Assembly (NCBI GenBank): GCA_016165875.1
Contig: JABBOT010000003.1
Location: forward strand, 26,988,983 to 27,052,982
Length of the DNA: 64,000 bases
DNA from: Acanthopleura granulata
Lineage: Eukaryota > Mollusca > Polyplacophora > Chitonida > Chitonidae
Direction of reading: 5' to 3'
This document shows, piece after piece, positions 12,639 to 25,666 of this stretch (the first letter of the stretch is position 1; every line of letters begins with the position of its first letter). The notes under the pieces are model-generated. The model was not told where the DNA came from, made no database searches, and worked only from the letters and a program-made list of their open reading frames with translations. The position numbers were made by a program, and so were the translations under genes.

Positions 12639-13643
12639 TGTTAAAGCTTTGCTTTGAAAATTAAGGTTGCAATTATTGGCCTGGTACTCCCCAGGTTGGT
12701 TGACGGCTGTTTCGATCCGTCAGTGTATGACCTACATTTTTCCCTCCGTGTGCGTTATAGCAATACTGGAATTCAGTCGTGTATTCTCGAGGCTTCTGTG
12801 TTTCGTGTGATTGTACACAGAGTGTACATTCTGGAAAGATGTACCTATGTTGTAAAAATGTTTACGATCAAACTATCCAGAGTTTTCTTTACGTTAGCCA
12901 ATGAATATGAGCGACGAAGTTGTGAAGCTCGCAGTTATTTACTCATGTTCAATTGAGAGTCATTTTACTTATGTCCACTCGAGAACACATATACTCTCGG
13001 TCACTCGAAAGGGCTTTGTTGGGATTGGAGAGGTTTTCATGCTATTCGACAATTTTGTCATTCTGTACTCCATTTTTCTGTACGTAGTAATTTGTGAGCT
13101 TGTGTTTCGCCACTTGCCGTTTTGTTTCAGACGTTATTTTGGAGCTGCTATCTCTCATTTTCTCTAAGTGTGTTTATGTACATTTCATCCCAGTTTACAC
13201 TGAAAGTGATTTTGTGTATATTTCTGAGGACTGAAACATACATCTCCAGCTCGGTGTCACGGATGTTATTGCCAACCCGTCCGGCCTGGAAAGTTGCACC
13301 TTGCCGGGGAGATGAATATATACCATCGTCGACGTACCGTGCCCACTACTGTTTGTCACTTGCAGGACTGTGGATTCTATATTTACCTGGACTGACTCGC
13401 CTGTGTAAGAGGGACTATTCCATCTGGATTTGGACGCTATCATCAGTAAGAAGCTATATATTTTGTAACTATCTGTATTGTTTTGTATTTTATTGTCAGT
13501 TGCAATATTTGTCTATTTTGTTCAAATATAGGTATTGAACTTATCCAAGCGTCTTTGTGTTTCTTTGACAGGTCTATCGCTGTCTGAGAGTTGAACAAGC
13601 CATCTGTTCATCATTTTTCTTCTCCGATGGTGGTACCGTTACA
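12639..13643 (+). mobile_element. Solo LTR-like repeat, copy A (long form)
   Basis: About 1 kb, beginning TGTTA and ending with the block CTTCTCCGATGG then TACCGTTACA, the TG...CA ends expected of an LTR. It aligns with the minus-strand copies at 18244-18692 and 38399-38857, sharing for example CCTACATTTTTCCCTC, TGTACACAGAG and GAGCGACGAAGTTGTGAAG. Relative to copy B it carries about 480 bp extra between roughly 13090 and 13570. No internal retroelement genes or primer-binding site follow it, so it is best read as a solo LTR. The open frames inside it (12654-12956, 12901-13167, 13122-13538) are probably accidental. Gypsy-type origin is a guess. Confidence 0.65.
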
Positions 13644-14714
13644 ACAGAGCTGTTATCTTTAAATCAAGGAATAGTTTCATTGCATCCACACTGATCAGCT
13701 GTGGACTAACTTTACCTGGCACTAATTGAAAAGAAATTGCCAAAAGTGACATGGAAATAATCAAGGTGATAAACAATGTCTTGTATATTGAATAAACATC
13801 TGTATAATTCAATAACTTATAGAACCCGTTGTTCTCTTAACTTTCAATGCAACACGTGTAACGCAGAAATATAGAACACAACCTAGACTCATCGGTCCTG
13901 CATTATCTCATTAATAATGTAGACATAGACAACAATGATTTTATTCTTTTATTTCTCTTTGAATTTATTGAAAATGAGTGTTTTATTCACACAGTTCTCT
14001 GCTTGGGTCTGTTAAATCTTGTATTCACGTGTCTTTCACATTGAGTCACCATAGGAGATACCGTTACAAAGCTCTCACAATAACTCCAAGTTTGTCCATG
14101 ACCCATATCTCATGCAACGAGTTCAACAACCTATAGCCATATAAATTTAGGGGAAAAAATGGAATGTATCATGGTACATTGGTTACTAAAAATTATAACA
14201 CCCACTAGCATAAGAGGAAAATAATCATTCACCATCATTAGTGCTGCTAAATTTGCACCCTTATTATATTTAACGAATGTTATTCAACAGACATCCCATT
14301 ATAGCTTCCATATCCTGCAACTCCTTACCGCAGTAAAACTTTCAAACTGTCACACGCTTTCGGCAGAAATAAAAAAAGACACAATATCAGACCTAAAATG
14401 AGGTCGCTATTGACCATAATTTTGTAGTGCGTCAATCTCAGGGGGCTTTTAGAATCATTTTTACCAGATCTGACACAGTGCTATGTTCCAGCTACATGTA
14501 TTATCTGCAAATGTACATGTGAAGGATACACCGCATAGTTTTTTTATCTACTCTTTAATGTCATTTGTGACGATTAGCATAGTGACGTCAGGTTGCATTT
14601 TATCATATCTTACAGCTGATTCCAGGTAGGTATGTAATGTTGTGAGGAAAATAAATATGTATAAGTGATAGTTGTGCCATATTGATGCACATTTAAGTTT
14701 TACATGGCATGGGC

Positions 14715-14748
14715 TTTTTCCACCACCCATAAAATGGGTGGTGGGAAA
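14715..14748. repeat. Tight perfect hairpin
   Basis: CCACCACCCAT (14720-14730) and its exact reverse complement ATGGGTGGTGG (14734-14744) are separated by AAA. The stem can extend through TTT/AAA after one unpaired G. With an 11-bp perfect stem and 3-nt loop it could form a stable structure in DNA or RNA. No gene is adjacent. Confidence 0.8.
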
Positions 14749-15488
14749 CCGGAATTCGCTAATTTAAAAGGAATCAGTCGCACACGGCAGAATCTCCGGG
14801 AAACCTTCTGACTTAACGCACGCAGTGTAAACTGGTCATGCGACCTCGGTGATTGCTACACCAAACCACCGGTGAGGTACTTTCTGATTTCTAACGCCGC
14901 GCTTAGGCATTTCCCTTTGAAAAGCCAACGAACCTAGATACCTGGCAAATAGTATGACTTAAAGGTGCATCCGTGACAAGGAAAGCTGGACTTTGTTTGA
15001 TTCATAATTGGCCGGAAAGTTTTAGGGTGTTAACGCTTTAAGCATCTAACCAACAAGGACTCCGACCACGGACAAGGAGCCTTGACAGTGGATAAACCTG
15101 TAATGCAGAAGATTGAAGTATCCCACAATTATATTATTATTAACGTAACCGTGAAGAAGGCATGGGAACGATGACACAAGTATTATATGGGTATGAAAAA
15201 GCGTCAGCCAGTTCTTTAATTAAAACTGACAATTGTTTTGCAAACCAAGATGAAAAATAACATGCACATCTAAATTTGGATAATTGCCATCTTATCCCGT
15301 TACACAAAAGAACAGGGGATTATTGGTTGGAAACGGAAAAAACCGTAAGCCTCCGTCTGTTTCGAGATTATATAATATATAAATATAGTGATTTTCCATT
15401 TTTAACTCAGCCTTTCTTAAGTGATTTTAAAAATTTTCCTCTGTTTTAATGGGTTTTTACTGTTCTCATTATATCAAAAACCACTCAC

Positions 15489-15592
15489 TGTTCCTTGATT
15501 TAAACATGTTCTCGCCACGATATGGCTGGGATATTGCCAATGTGTCGTTAAGACCTAGTCATCCATCAATCCATTCATTGAATTCATTTCTA
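15489..15592 (+). repeat. LINE 3' tail copy
   Basis: TTTAAACATGTTCTCGCCAC, GATATGGCTGGGATATTGCC and a run of ATCCATTCATT-type units match the tail at 2448-2553. No LINE coding sequence precedes it, so this is a 5'-truncated LINE insertion or a SINE sharing the tail. Confidence 0.7.
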
Positions 15593-16086
15593 CAGTGACT
15601 GTGTTCAATCCTTAACTCCCGGAAGGCATTTAATGCCGTATAGTGTAAATCCATTGTAATTTTATTCTGGTGGATTTTCAGCCTGCGTCTAAAACACAGA
15701 GTTACAATATTTTTAGAAAATTCATTTACACCTAATTCCATAGATAGAAGTACAGCTCATATATTTTGTGATAAATAATGTTTAAAAACAGGCTACAAAC
15801 TTTCAAACCACTCAAATGCAGGTTGTGTAAAGCTGCGTGTTGAAAGGCACAGTGCATTGCGGGCATGATATTGAGTACAAGCACTGAACAAATATGGCGC
15901 CTGAGTCTAGACCTAAATAGTGGTTCACAATTATCCACATTATGTCCGCACAGTGCCAATTTATTTGACTATGTACACCAGAGGCCGGGTGGGCCTTTTC
16001 ATGCAAGTCTTGGGTGAAAGCGATTCAAGGTTGCCATTCTGAGAGGACAGACGTGTTGTTGAAGAATTTACTTTTGGGTCACAGTG

Positions 16087-16165
16087 GGATTTGATTTATT
16101 TATTTGTTTATTTGATTGGTGTTTTACACCGGACTCAAGAATATTTCACTTATACGACGGCCGAA
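16087..16165 (-). mobile_element. SINE 3' end, minus strand
   Basis: A T-rich tail (TTTATTTATTTGTTTATTTG) then ATTGGTGTTTTACACC and TTCACTTATACGACGG, the reverse complement of the 3' domain of the SINE at 60762-61031. Everything beyond about 16165 diverges, so the copy is truncated. Confidence 0.8.
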
Positions 16166-18243
16166 GTGGGATTTGAGTCCCGCACCTTCTAATGCCAAAT
16201 CCACCGTTCTGTTCCAACTAAGCCAACTGGAAATCTCACCACATATAGCTACTTGCAGTATAAGCCTTGGAAAGCTTTTCCCTTTGCTCAACGTGATCAC
16301 CAGGTGTTTATACGTCACGGGGGAGATTAATTTTCCCAGCACCATTTCCATATATGGATAAATACTATACTCGGGCGGGGGTTGGGCTTGGCTAATCTCA
16401 TTGTCCCTATACCGAATTATACGTGACTAGTCAAGCCACTATCAGGACAGGCGTATAGACTTACGATTACATGAACCATTGGTGAGACTGGGAAAATCCG
16501 CCCTTCTTATCAAAGAACAAAAGCAATAAGCACTAAAAATATATGTTTAACGTTTTAACATATAAAATACAACCCTTTCTACCACAATACAAGTAGATTT
16601 TACAACCGTGGGACGACAGCACTAGCATTATGTCAAAGAAAGTGGGTAATCTGAGGGCACTATCTTTTGTAATAAACAGGAGGTAATGTAACGTGGGTGA
16701 CATTATCCCCGTGGGGGGCGTTTATAAGAGATGCTCTATTACTCTACTCTGGTGTGTGTATTCGTGTATGCGTGTGTTTTCAAAACAACAACAGCATGTC
16801 CTGGGGTGGTAATGTCGAATGCGCAACTGTAAGAGGCGCAGATCGGGTCGGGTCGGGTAAATATGAATCCTAATTACAACTCTTTGAAATTTAAACCCAT
16901 GCACACAGGAGGGATTTTCATGGCAGTATGAGTGCCCCAAGTGAAGAATGAGAAGGTTCTGTGCATAATCTGGCAAGGAAGTGGTGTTTGTATGTTATAT
17001 ATGCCTAATCCTTGTCATCATCATATGCACCATATACAAAAGAGATATCAAGGCATACTTAACGGTATAACTTAGTGTTTTCTTGTTTTTAGCAAAGACA
17101 ATCATCTTTATAAGCCATTCTGTCTGGCCGTCAGTCAGTTGATTGGCTGAAAGCTCGATTTGTCAATAAAATGGTTGAAATCCTATTTTAACACTTCAGG
17201 ACGATTCGCTTACCGAAAAGCCTGCGGCAAGTGTCCAAGACATTGGCTTCCTGCCAGATGCGTGTTCATATGCTAGTTTTGGTGACTGGGAGCATTTGGG
17301 GAACTCATGTATACGGGACTTTTTGATTCACCCGACCAGAGTATATATGTGACTTTTGTTTAGGCTATGCTTAGACAGATTTTGTAAACAGTACGAACGG
17401 GCGGGCGAATGTCCAAGCGACATTTTCGGTAACACCTTGTGGATTGCTCGAATAATACATTTGTTGCCTGCAGGTTTATGGTTGCTGTAATCAGCAATGG
17501 CATTTAGATGAAAGTTTTGTCAACAACACGTCCGCTTTGTCTATACACGTTATTCTTCGGGATCAGCAATGGCTCCTGGATTGCAAGTCCGCTACGTGAA
17601 TTTTCACATACATATAGAAACCATTCCCTCGGATAACAACAACACCGGAACTATTGCTAAAAGAGTGTGTGTTCCAGGTTGATTTAGTCACCATCAGCCT
17701 ATAATAGCTACGTTGGAACTACAGTATTCATCATGATGTAATATACATGACATTTGCCATAAAGAATTTAAGGGTTAAATGTGTGTGTGTGTGAGCTTCA
17801 GCAAGTAAAAACATTGACTAGATAACCTAAATTTAAAGTAAAGAGTAATATAACTAGCTTCTCAACTTTGATATATAAACTCCCGCACTGAGCAATTTGT
17901 TTAGATTCAATACTCCCGAGAAAATGTCAAACTTAAAGATAACTCTGGAAAAATGTGACTTGACAAACATAAAACACGTTCAAAAAAGACAAAAATTAGA
18001 AAAAGAAAACAGCACAAAATTGTCATATCAATGGATGAAAATTTTATTTTAGTCACAGAGAGGGGTTTCCTCATTTCAGAGTACAATCATTTGCATTATG
18101 TGTTGTACTAATGTTATTTTAAATTGCACCGATTATCTTTGGTTAACATTAATCCACCGAGGCCAAATTCCATCATTTAAATAATATCCTTTGCGATGAC
18201 TTCGGAGAAGAGCACACAAAGCATGTGGCAAAACTATACTCAG
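16166..18243. other. No gene recognised
   Basis: Unique sequence with a short GT run near 17780-17795. The open frames are short and lack recognisable features. Confidence 0.6.
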
Positions 18244-18692
18244 TGTAAGGGAACCACTATCGGAGAAGAAAAATGAAAACAAATATCTTGTTCAACTCTC
18301 TTACACAAGATCAAAGAAAGAATAAAAAATGGAGTACAAATTGACGTATGTCGAAAGGCGTGAAAGACGAGCTCTAATAAATCCCGAAATCCTCAAGTGG
18401 ACGCAAGTAAATATGACGGCAAGCTTTGCAACTTCGTCGCTCATATTTATAGACTAACGGAAAGAAAATTCTGGATGGTTGTGTAGTAAACATGTTTACA
18501 ACATGGGTGCATCTTTCTAAAATGTACGCTCTATGTACAATGACACGAAACTCATAAACTCAGAAGCCTCGAGAATGCGACTGAAATCCAGTGCAGGCTA
18601 TAACTTACACAGAAAGAAAAATATAGGTCAGACAATGACCTCGATAGTGCAAAAACAAAATAAAAGAAACATTAACGACGGGATTCGTAACA
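18244..18692 (-). mobile_element. Solo LTR-like repeat, copy B (short form)
   Basis: On the minus strand it starts TGTTACGAATCCCGTCG and ends CGATAGTGGTTCCCTTACA, giving both LTR ends. It matches copy A and copy C across most of its length but lacks about 480 bp present in copy A. A target-site duplication is not clear. The frame 18533-18766 lies inside it and is not a gene. Confidence 0.7.
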
Positions 18693-21600
18693 TTAGTTGC
18701 AAGCTGAAGAAACGAATGCGCATAAGAGTTGATTTGCTAATAACTCCACACATAAAGTCTACATAAATATAGGAACTGGGCCGTGACTGAGTGATTAAAG
18801 TACATACATTTAAATTGTGAGGTCATAGCCAGCCTTGAACTGTTAACTTGTAGATTCACCCACTTTCACGTGAAGTGTTGGTGGCAACATGTAGTCAACC
18901 ACCCTGGGCAGCTTGTTATGTCTAACGTACAACGAAAACCACTTTTCTGCCACCAGTGTGATGGACATACCTGTACTGTACACAAGGTCGTTGGTTTGCA
19001 ACAGACATGTAGGTAAAATCTGATGGCCATAGTATGAATGAAAATTTCTTAACAACGCGGTTAAACAACAATCAGCATACATCTAGTGGAAACCTGCGTG
19101 GAAAACGAACTGAGCGAGAACTCATAGTTCACAACAGAACAAAAACAAACGAAAGGCTCCGGAACTTATACACTCTATGTAACTGATCAAGGTTAAGTCA
19201 TAGAAGAAATTTCAGTTCAATAAGATGAACCGTTATGGAAAAAGGTCCAGAAAACTGTTGCGTAACCGAGTGGAGGACGGGGTTTAAATGTAGACCTACC
19301 CACCGATAACAGAAAACAGTTAATCAGCTAGAAATCGCTTTCTTTCAATGTGTAATATAGGATAATGCCGGGTTAGAGTGGTACATGTATCCAAACCCTT
19401 CGGAAAGAATGAAACTGGTCTGAACAGCCGTTCTCTCACTGATCAACTCAAGCACATATCATGAAACAAAGTTTATCATCAATTAGTGATGTGCAATGTG
19501 AAAAATATACTTTGGTCCGTCACAAATTTATCCCACAGTGGTTATAAACTCCTTATCAACGCAAACCAGTCCACCGTTTGGAGGTAGTAACTGCTGGACC
19601 ACACCGGTTAAGTGGAATGAAAACCCTATTCATGGACATAGAATTTTTACGCAGGCGTCTTCTCCCATTTCAATCTCTATAGAATAACTACAAATAGTTA
19701 AGAAACTCGAATGAGACATGGTGATTAAGGCTGGAAATTCAATCAAGGCAGCTGGCCTGAAAGCGAAATGCTGTATTCGTCCATGTGTTCTATTTCTGCT
19801 GTTTATACATCGCTCAAACCTTGTTGCCAATCTTGAATGCAGTGTAAGGCTTTTACTCCAACCGTCCATTTAACTGCTTATACTACTACTGTGAGGTAAA
19901 AACACAAAGCGGCTATGCGTTTTGCAGCACAGCAGTGTAAAAATAAGGTCCAAAGACACAAATGAAAACCCTTGCATTGTTTCTAGTCCCTTCGGTGTAG
20001 GTTCACTTGCCGTCCTTAGAACCGTATCACACACCGTATTATGAGATGTAATATACATCTAACAATAATCTTATAACCTATGCCAGTAGTACCTCACTTT
20101 TCTAGTGACTGCTTAGCTTTTAACTCTAGGTATGGAAGTAAAAATAAAGGTCTTCTGGCTTTACCTGAATGTGTCTTGAATCTGGTTCCCAAGACACACC
20201 ATTACTTATGGACAACCGTTATCATCATGCGTTTATTCTCCGCAGAAAATGTGCACATACAAAGCAAAGAACCCGACACTTGCTTGGTGATTTTTTAGTG
20301 CTATAATATTTATTTATTGGATCTGCGGTTGATACAGATACAAAGGAGCAACATTGAACAATGTAACAACATTGAACTAGAACTACATGGATTTTTTTTT
20401 CATATTGCAGTGTTCTAAAACAGCCGTGTACTTTGTGTCAGTAGATGACCATAAAAATGCTAATATTTTGACGAAAAGACCAATAAATCTTCTGCCAGCT
20501 TAATGGCCATTAACGGAGATTGTGAAATACTTTTCCCCCTACTCATGATGGTGTAGACATATGGCATGAGTTAAAAAAAAGTAGCAATAACAGCAACAAC
20601 ATAGCCAAAAGCGCTGACGAAGTACCATTGCTCAAGTTTGCATGCTAAAAAAAATACAAAACCACGGTGGCTGTCCATTGTCCAACTGAAAATCAAAACA
20701 TGTTTGATTTTACTTGTGGAATGCACGATTAAAACATGACCAAATATGGCGTATATAGAAGCATTTGATTCTACATAATTCAATTACTAGACATTCTTAC
20801 AAGAATGCCCAACAGTGACAAAAATGTAAGAGTTGAAGTTTTCTTCCAATCATATTGTAATGTACCTGACGCCAGTACCAACCTGCAGAACGCTGCAAGA
20901 ACAGGTTTGATTTTTAGAATTTGAATATAGAAGGTTTGTTTGTTCCACAGTGTTACGTCAACTTATGAGCTACTCACTTCAAAGATCATTGCCTCTGTTA
21001 TGTTATGAAAATGACTGGTGCAATCGATTTAGTAGTCACAGACAGTGATGCAAAATGATCACTCCGTACATCTATTTATGGCACTTGCTTACCATATAAG
21101 ATGAATGTTTGTTTTGACTGAAAGAATGTAATGCTCACATTTCCGTGACAAACACTGTTTTAATGGGCCCATTACTGGTCAAGTGGGATAACGGCTTCTG
21201 CCAAGAGCCCATTGAAAGCCATTCACATTATAAATCACTTGGTTACCAAGTCAGTCCAACAAAAGGTTTATCCAAGCGTAACTTAAAGAAGGTTGGAGGT
21301 TGCCTTCCGGCTGGGCTTAGCTTCCTTAGTTTTCAAGATCAGTGGTTAGTGGTTGAGCTACTCTGTGGTTTGACATAGGGAAGACACATATACCAATTGT
21401 CGAACTGTCGTATTCTAATTTGAGACCATACTTTTTATGTACAGCAGGTATTTGTATCAGGTTTGTCATTATTTTTAACACCAAAACTGTGCAGCTCTGT
21501 AGTTGAGCTGTACATTGAAAACGTCTATTTTCATCTTTCTTTCTTTGACGACGTCTTTGTTTAGCTTAAATAGTTAAGATATGAAATCATCCACCAAAAC

Positions 21601-22176
21601 AGCAACATTTGATTATTTCCATTATACGTGTTTTTGCCACATCCGAATCAGTTATGTGGATATCGTTCCTCTCTTTCATCTCGTGCCAGATTCAGTTAAG
21701 ATAAATACATATAAAAGCTGTCCTCACGTATGTTTTTAAGTCAGTTTGTGTTTTAGAACTACATACAATACAAATGCTTACAATGCAAACACCAGCAATC
21801 ACCATTACATCTGGAAATAATAGAATCAAAACATTTATGCCTCAGAAATATTCTACAGTTTAAAAGATTATGTGCTTATTACATTTCATATACAACTAAC
21901 CAATGAATGCAAATTAAGTCCACTACATGACCTAAATATGATGCAGTTGAAAGTAACTCGAACACGTTGAACAAAGGAATAAACAAGATTGCGATAAGTT
22001 GTCGCATGTAAAGCATAAGCGTTTCCAGCTTAAGGATTTAGACTATCACCAATTTTCGCTCAACTGGACCTGTCGTTCGAAAGAGTCTATCCCTCAAAAT
22101 AAAGTACATCCTTCGATGAACATTCTGGCTACTGATTCCACCACAGGCAACATCTACAGCCCCAACAGTGGATCTA
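18693..22176. other. No gene recognised
   Basis: Unique AT-rich DNA. Open frames such as 19630-19869 (minus) and 21145-21378 (plus) show no domain, signal peptide or convincing splice sites. Confidence 0.6.
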
Positions 22177-22356
22177 CATTCTATTCCAGGAATAATTTGT
22201 CGTCTAGAATCTGCATCGACCATCTGAAGAGGCATGTTTATCCGAGTTATGTCACTCGTGTGGGCGGATGACGTGCAGGTTTCCAGTCACAGTGCTCAAG
22301 TGACACTGCATTCTATTCCAGCAATAATTCTGATGTCAGTCATCTGCATCGACCAT
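22177..22356 (+). repeat. Partial tandem duplication of about 132 bp spacing
   Basis: CATTCTATTCCAG..AATAAT followed by TCTGCATCGACCAT occurs at 22177-22223 and again at 22309-22356. The segment between holds no further copy. It looks like the remains of two units of a short tandem repeat. The plus-strand open frame 21999-22271 covers only the first unit. Confidence 0.6.
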
Positions 22357-24358
22357 TTTTATCTTAGAGGGAAAACAGGCACAAACACTAACTAGCAGCA
22401 ATTCGCCCCAGTAATCCAGTTAGCATATTGATTCACGTTCTTAGTGCACTGTGTATCATTCTTTGGTGACATGGTATACGTTTATTTTACCTCATGTCAT
22501 CCACCTTAATGTACATTGTATAATCGCCTGTCGGATGAATTTTGTCAGTCACTGCATAGCACTGGGTCACAGCAACTGTCCACCCCTTGTCTACTCTAGA
22601 GTAAAACATAGTTGAGTCTTCATTAAATATCACTTCATTTAGGCAAAATTACGTCTTTAACTAACATTCATCGCATGGAAATATAACAAATGAAACATTC
22701 ACATTGTATATGATGTTATGAATTGCTTGTAAAGCGAAAACAATTTCTCTTTAGTCTTTTACTGTGATGACATAAGTACAGCAATGAACCAAATACCAAC
22801 CAATGTAAAAATAATGTTTGTGTAAAACAGCATGATCTGTATCCTTAAATACAGTAGTTTCCTCAAAACAATTTTCTTGCTCAATTTTTGAGCATATAAT
22901 TTTATCTGATGTTTTCAGATTTAAACCTAATGTTTTACTGTTCAGGCTTATGATTTCATATCGGGATCTCTTGGGCCACCTTTTACTACAAACAAATTTG
23001 TCAAGATGATTTTGTCTTTCAAACAATATATTCGTAGGTATTTTGAGTTCTTTTCCTACCAGTAATATATAACTCTCCCAGTTTATATATTTGCACTCTC
23101 TGTCTGCTTTCAAAAAATTTTGTTAAAGATGATGTGTTATGTAGACAACAATGACATTTGTACTCCAAAACTTTATTTAAAGGCTTTTTCCTGACTTCAA
23201 TCAATCCATGATTTGCGGTATATTGAACGGGGGGAACAATTGTTATGTAATGTATTTCTGTTTAAGGAACAGAATCATTTTTAAAAATTTCCTCGTTTTC
23301 AATATACAAGTTCACAAGTGGAACCGTTTGTTCTCCCGCCAACCCACATGGGTTTTACAACCTTTCGATTGTAAAAACTGCATTATGTAAAGCGTCGAGT
23401 TAAATTTATCGTATGTTCGTCCCGGCTAGGTTGGATTGAACGTCAATATTTTCCAAGTCACGAGACGAAATAAATGAAACGTGAAAGAAAATAACTTACC
23501 TAGTCGTTTCATGTTTATTATTATCGCTACCTTCTTCCATTCAACTCTATCCACCTTACAACCCTGGACCATTTCCGTTTTCAAAACGCGCTGAGGCTGG
23601 TACCGGGATCCGCAGGATGCTCGATGATATAATCGTATCTCGGAAGGTTGTTTCCCATGATATCATGACAAATTTATTGGACATCAAACCGCGGTTATGT
23701 CTACTGTCCGAGGAAACTGACCTCAGCAGGGAAGAAACATCGATTCCCGTTAGCTACTAGACAAACATGCTTCGTTAAGACTATTTAAACCAGCTGGGGT
23801 TGGCAGTACTCATGATTTGGTGTGTCAAGGCTCTCAATATACTTTACTACTTGACCAGGAATGTTTCCATTAAAAGAGAGTTCGTCACGTACATGTAAAC
23901 ATTACACTCTGACAGACAAAACAATCTTTCATTTTTCATGGTAAGAAAATTCCATAAATAGTTGTACGGCAGCATCATCATATTTCCAAACTCAGTAATT
24001 CAGATGCCAACATCATGAGTCCAAATTTCTAATTAAAAGTCATTGCAAAAGTCGGTATTGGGCTTGTCGCTTTTCGCTTTGGTGGCAGAGTCGTCTCGAT
24101 TGCACCAGTTGATTTTATAACATCAAAGGCATGGAATTTGTGGCTTGTATGCTGATGTTGTCAGTGTGGAACAATGAAAATGTCTGTGTCAAAAGTCTAA
24201 AAGCACATCTGTGTTGCAGTGTTCCTTAGTTTAATAATGCCGTCCACAGTACAGGCCAATGGGTGTAAGAACACTTAAAACTGTGCAATATTCGCCCCTC
24301 TTGTAACAATATAAACGAGTTTTCGAATAATTGGATCTCTAGAGGCTCACGCATCTCT
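22357..24358. other. No gene recognised
   Basis: Contains a 120-residue minus-strand open frame at 22751-23113 that I cannot relate to any family. A strong donor-like sequence, CTAG/GTAAGT on the minus strand near 23495-23505, ends a roughly 50-codon open stretch, but no partner exon was found. Confidence 0.5.
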
Positions 24359-24515
24359 ATATTTATTTATTTGGTTGGTGTTTTAAGTGGTATATGCCAC
24401 TTACACGACGGCGACCAGTAATCTGGTCGTAGGAAACCGAGCAGAGGCCGGAGAAAACCAACGACTAAACAAACCAAACCAGAACCCACCTGCAGGTCGT
24501 TGGCAGACCTTCCAG
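24359..24515 (-). mobile_element. Degraded SINE, minus strand
   Basis: ATTTATTTATTTGGTTGGTG, CACTTACACGACGGCGACCA, GGAAACCGAGCAGAG and CCTGCAGGTC match, in reversed order, the 3' domain and body of the SINE at 60762-61031. The tRNA-like head is absent. Confidence 0.75.
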
Positions 24516-25127
24516 TGTTCCAAGACTAGGGTAGCATGAACTGGAGATGAACTCTTTTGGGCAAGCTAAAATAAACTGGTAGCTGCTGTCAAGACCAGTA
24601 GACATGTGCGGAGGAGGAGGCTAGTCAGTAATACGTTTCCTATTTGTTGACAAAATACACGGCTAAGCTCAAAGCAGAGGGATAGTTTTGTAGAATGAAA
24701 AAAAAAATTATGTGAATGTAGGCATCCAACGATTTGGCGTCGTCATAAGAGATTCAGTGTTGTATAATCTAATGTGGCTAGTGAACAGGTATGCATTTTA
24801 TTCACTTCAGTTAGCTGAAAACTGAATAGATAATAGTTATGTTCTGTATCACCAATTTCTCACCTAACTATCAAAACTAGAGTTTGGTGTAGGCCCCCAA
24901 ATGACCGAGGTCAGAATGAAAGGTGTTGCCAGATAGACCTAAGGCTATTTTCTGCCGTGAAACATTTGGCTCTGGTGGCTTAGTTAGCTATGTACTTAGC
25001 TCTTTGTTAGGAGAATCTCAACAGAGAACACAACCAGCTGCTGTTTTTGTCTTGGCAGTTAAAGAAAATAGGTCACGAGTGCATGATGTATTATAGGAAT
25101 ACACTGGAGATATATTTTGCTACATAC

Positions 25128-25299
25128 CTAATCTGAAAACTCCGGCTGAGCTTGTAAAATTCTTATGTCGCCTGCATGCGTTCACATGGTAATGACATGA
25201 TGTCTTGATCTTACCAGAATCAAATTCTCCACAGATGCAGATCAGAGTCTCGACCAGGAGAAAAATTAAGGAAAAACAGACAAATCTTCTATTTGTCAT
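25128..25299 (-). CDS. Possible first exon encoding a signal peptide
   Basis: From an ATG at 25299 the minus strand encodes a basic N-terminus (MTNRR) followed by a hydrophobic run (FVCFSLIFLLVETLICIC) and then a hydrophilic, cysteine-containing stretch. This is the layout of a secretory signal peptide. The frame runs 57 codons plus one base to a donor-like G/GTATGT at 25128-25122. The open frame also extends upstream of this ATG to 25419, so the start is a choice based on the signal-like pattern. No second exon was identified. It could be chance; a secreted protein is only a hypothesis. Confidence 0.22.
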
Positions 25300-25621
25300 T
25301 CTTTCAAAAAATTGTGGCGTTGCTAAACAGGGGATTATACGTAGACGTTTATAAGAGAAAATAAATTTCGGAATTAAGGCTGCCACACACGTATAGCTTG
25401 CCATCAAAAATATTTCCAAAGACGAGAAAAATCGTAACTATGGCCTACATTTCTGTACTCATGTTAACAAAGTGAGTCAGTGTCAAAATATATATGTATT
25501 TACCCTACCTTTTGTCGGTTCATTTCAGCAAAGGCCATTTGTCATCTCTGGCGGCTTACTGGGGGCGTTGTCATTCAAAGTTCTTCAAAAAATGGCGCGA
25601 AAGTTGATTTTCAAACAAAAT

Positions 25622-25666
25622 ACTCCTCAAAGCGCGAAGTGAACGGGCGGATACGCTTTGAGGAGT
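25622..25666. repeat. 13-bp perfect inverted repeat
   Basis: ACTCCTCAAAGCG at 25622-25634 is followed by its exact reverse complement at 25654-25666 with a 19-nt loop. Could be a small structured RNA or a decayed MITE end; nothing adjacent decides. Confidence 0.7.

Larger units (their letters stand above)
13644..16086. other. No gene recognised
   Basis: Unique AT-rich DNA apart from a hairpin at 14715-14748 and a LINE tail at 15489-15592, listed separately. No credible coding region. Confidence 0.55.

Noticed and set aside
13122..13538. 138-codon plus-strand open frame
   Set aside because: Lies inside LTR copy A; not conserved in copy B, and hydrophobic low-complexity composition.
17780..17795. 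GT repeat as a CRISPR-like or regulatory array
   Set aside because: It is a short simple microsatellite; no spaced repeats exist anywhere in the window.
22751..23113. 120-codon minus-strand open frame
   Set aside because: No recognisable family, no clear splice sites, and composition in line with AT-rich chance frames.
23495..23650. Minus-strand open stretch ending in a strong GTAAGT donor
   Set aside because: Only about 50 codons, no partner exon found, and the start is unclear.
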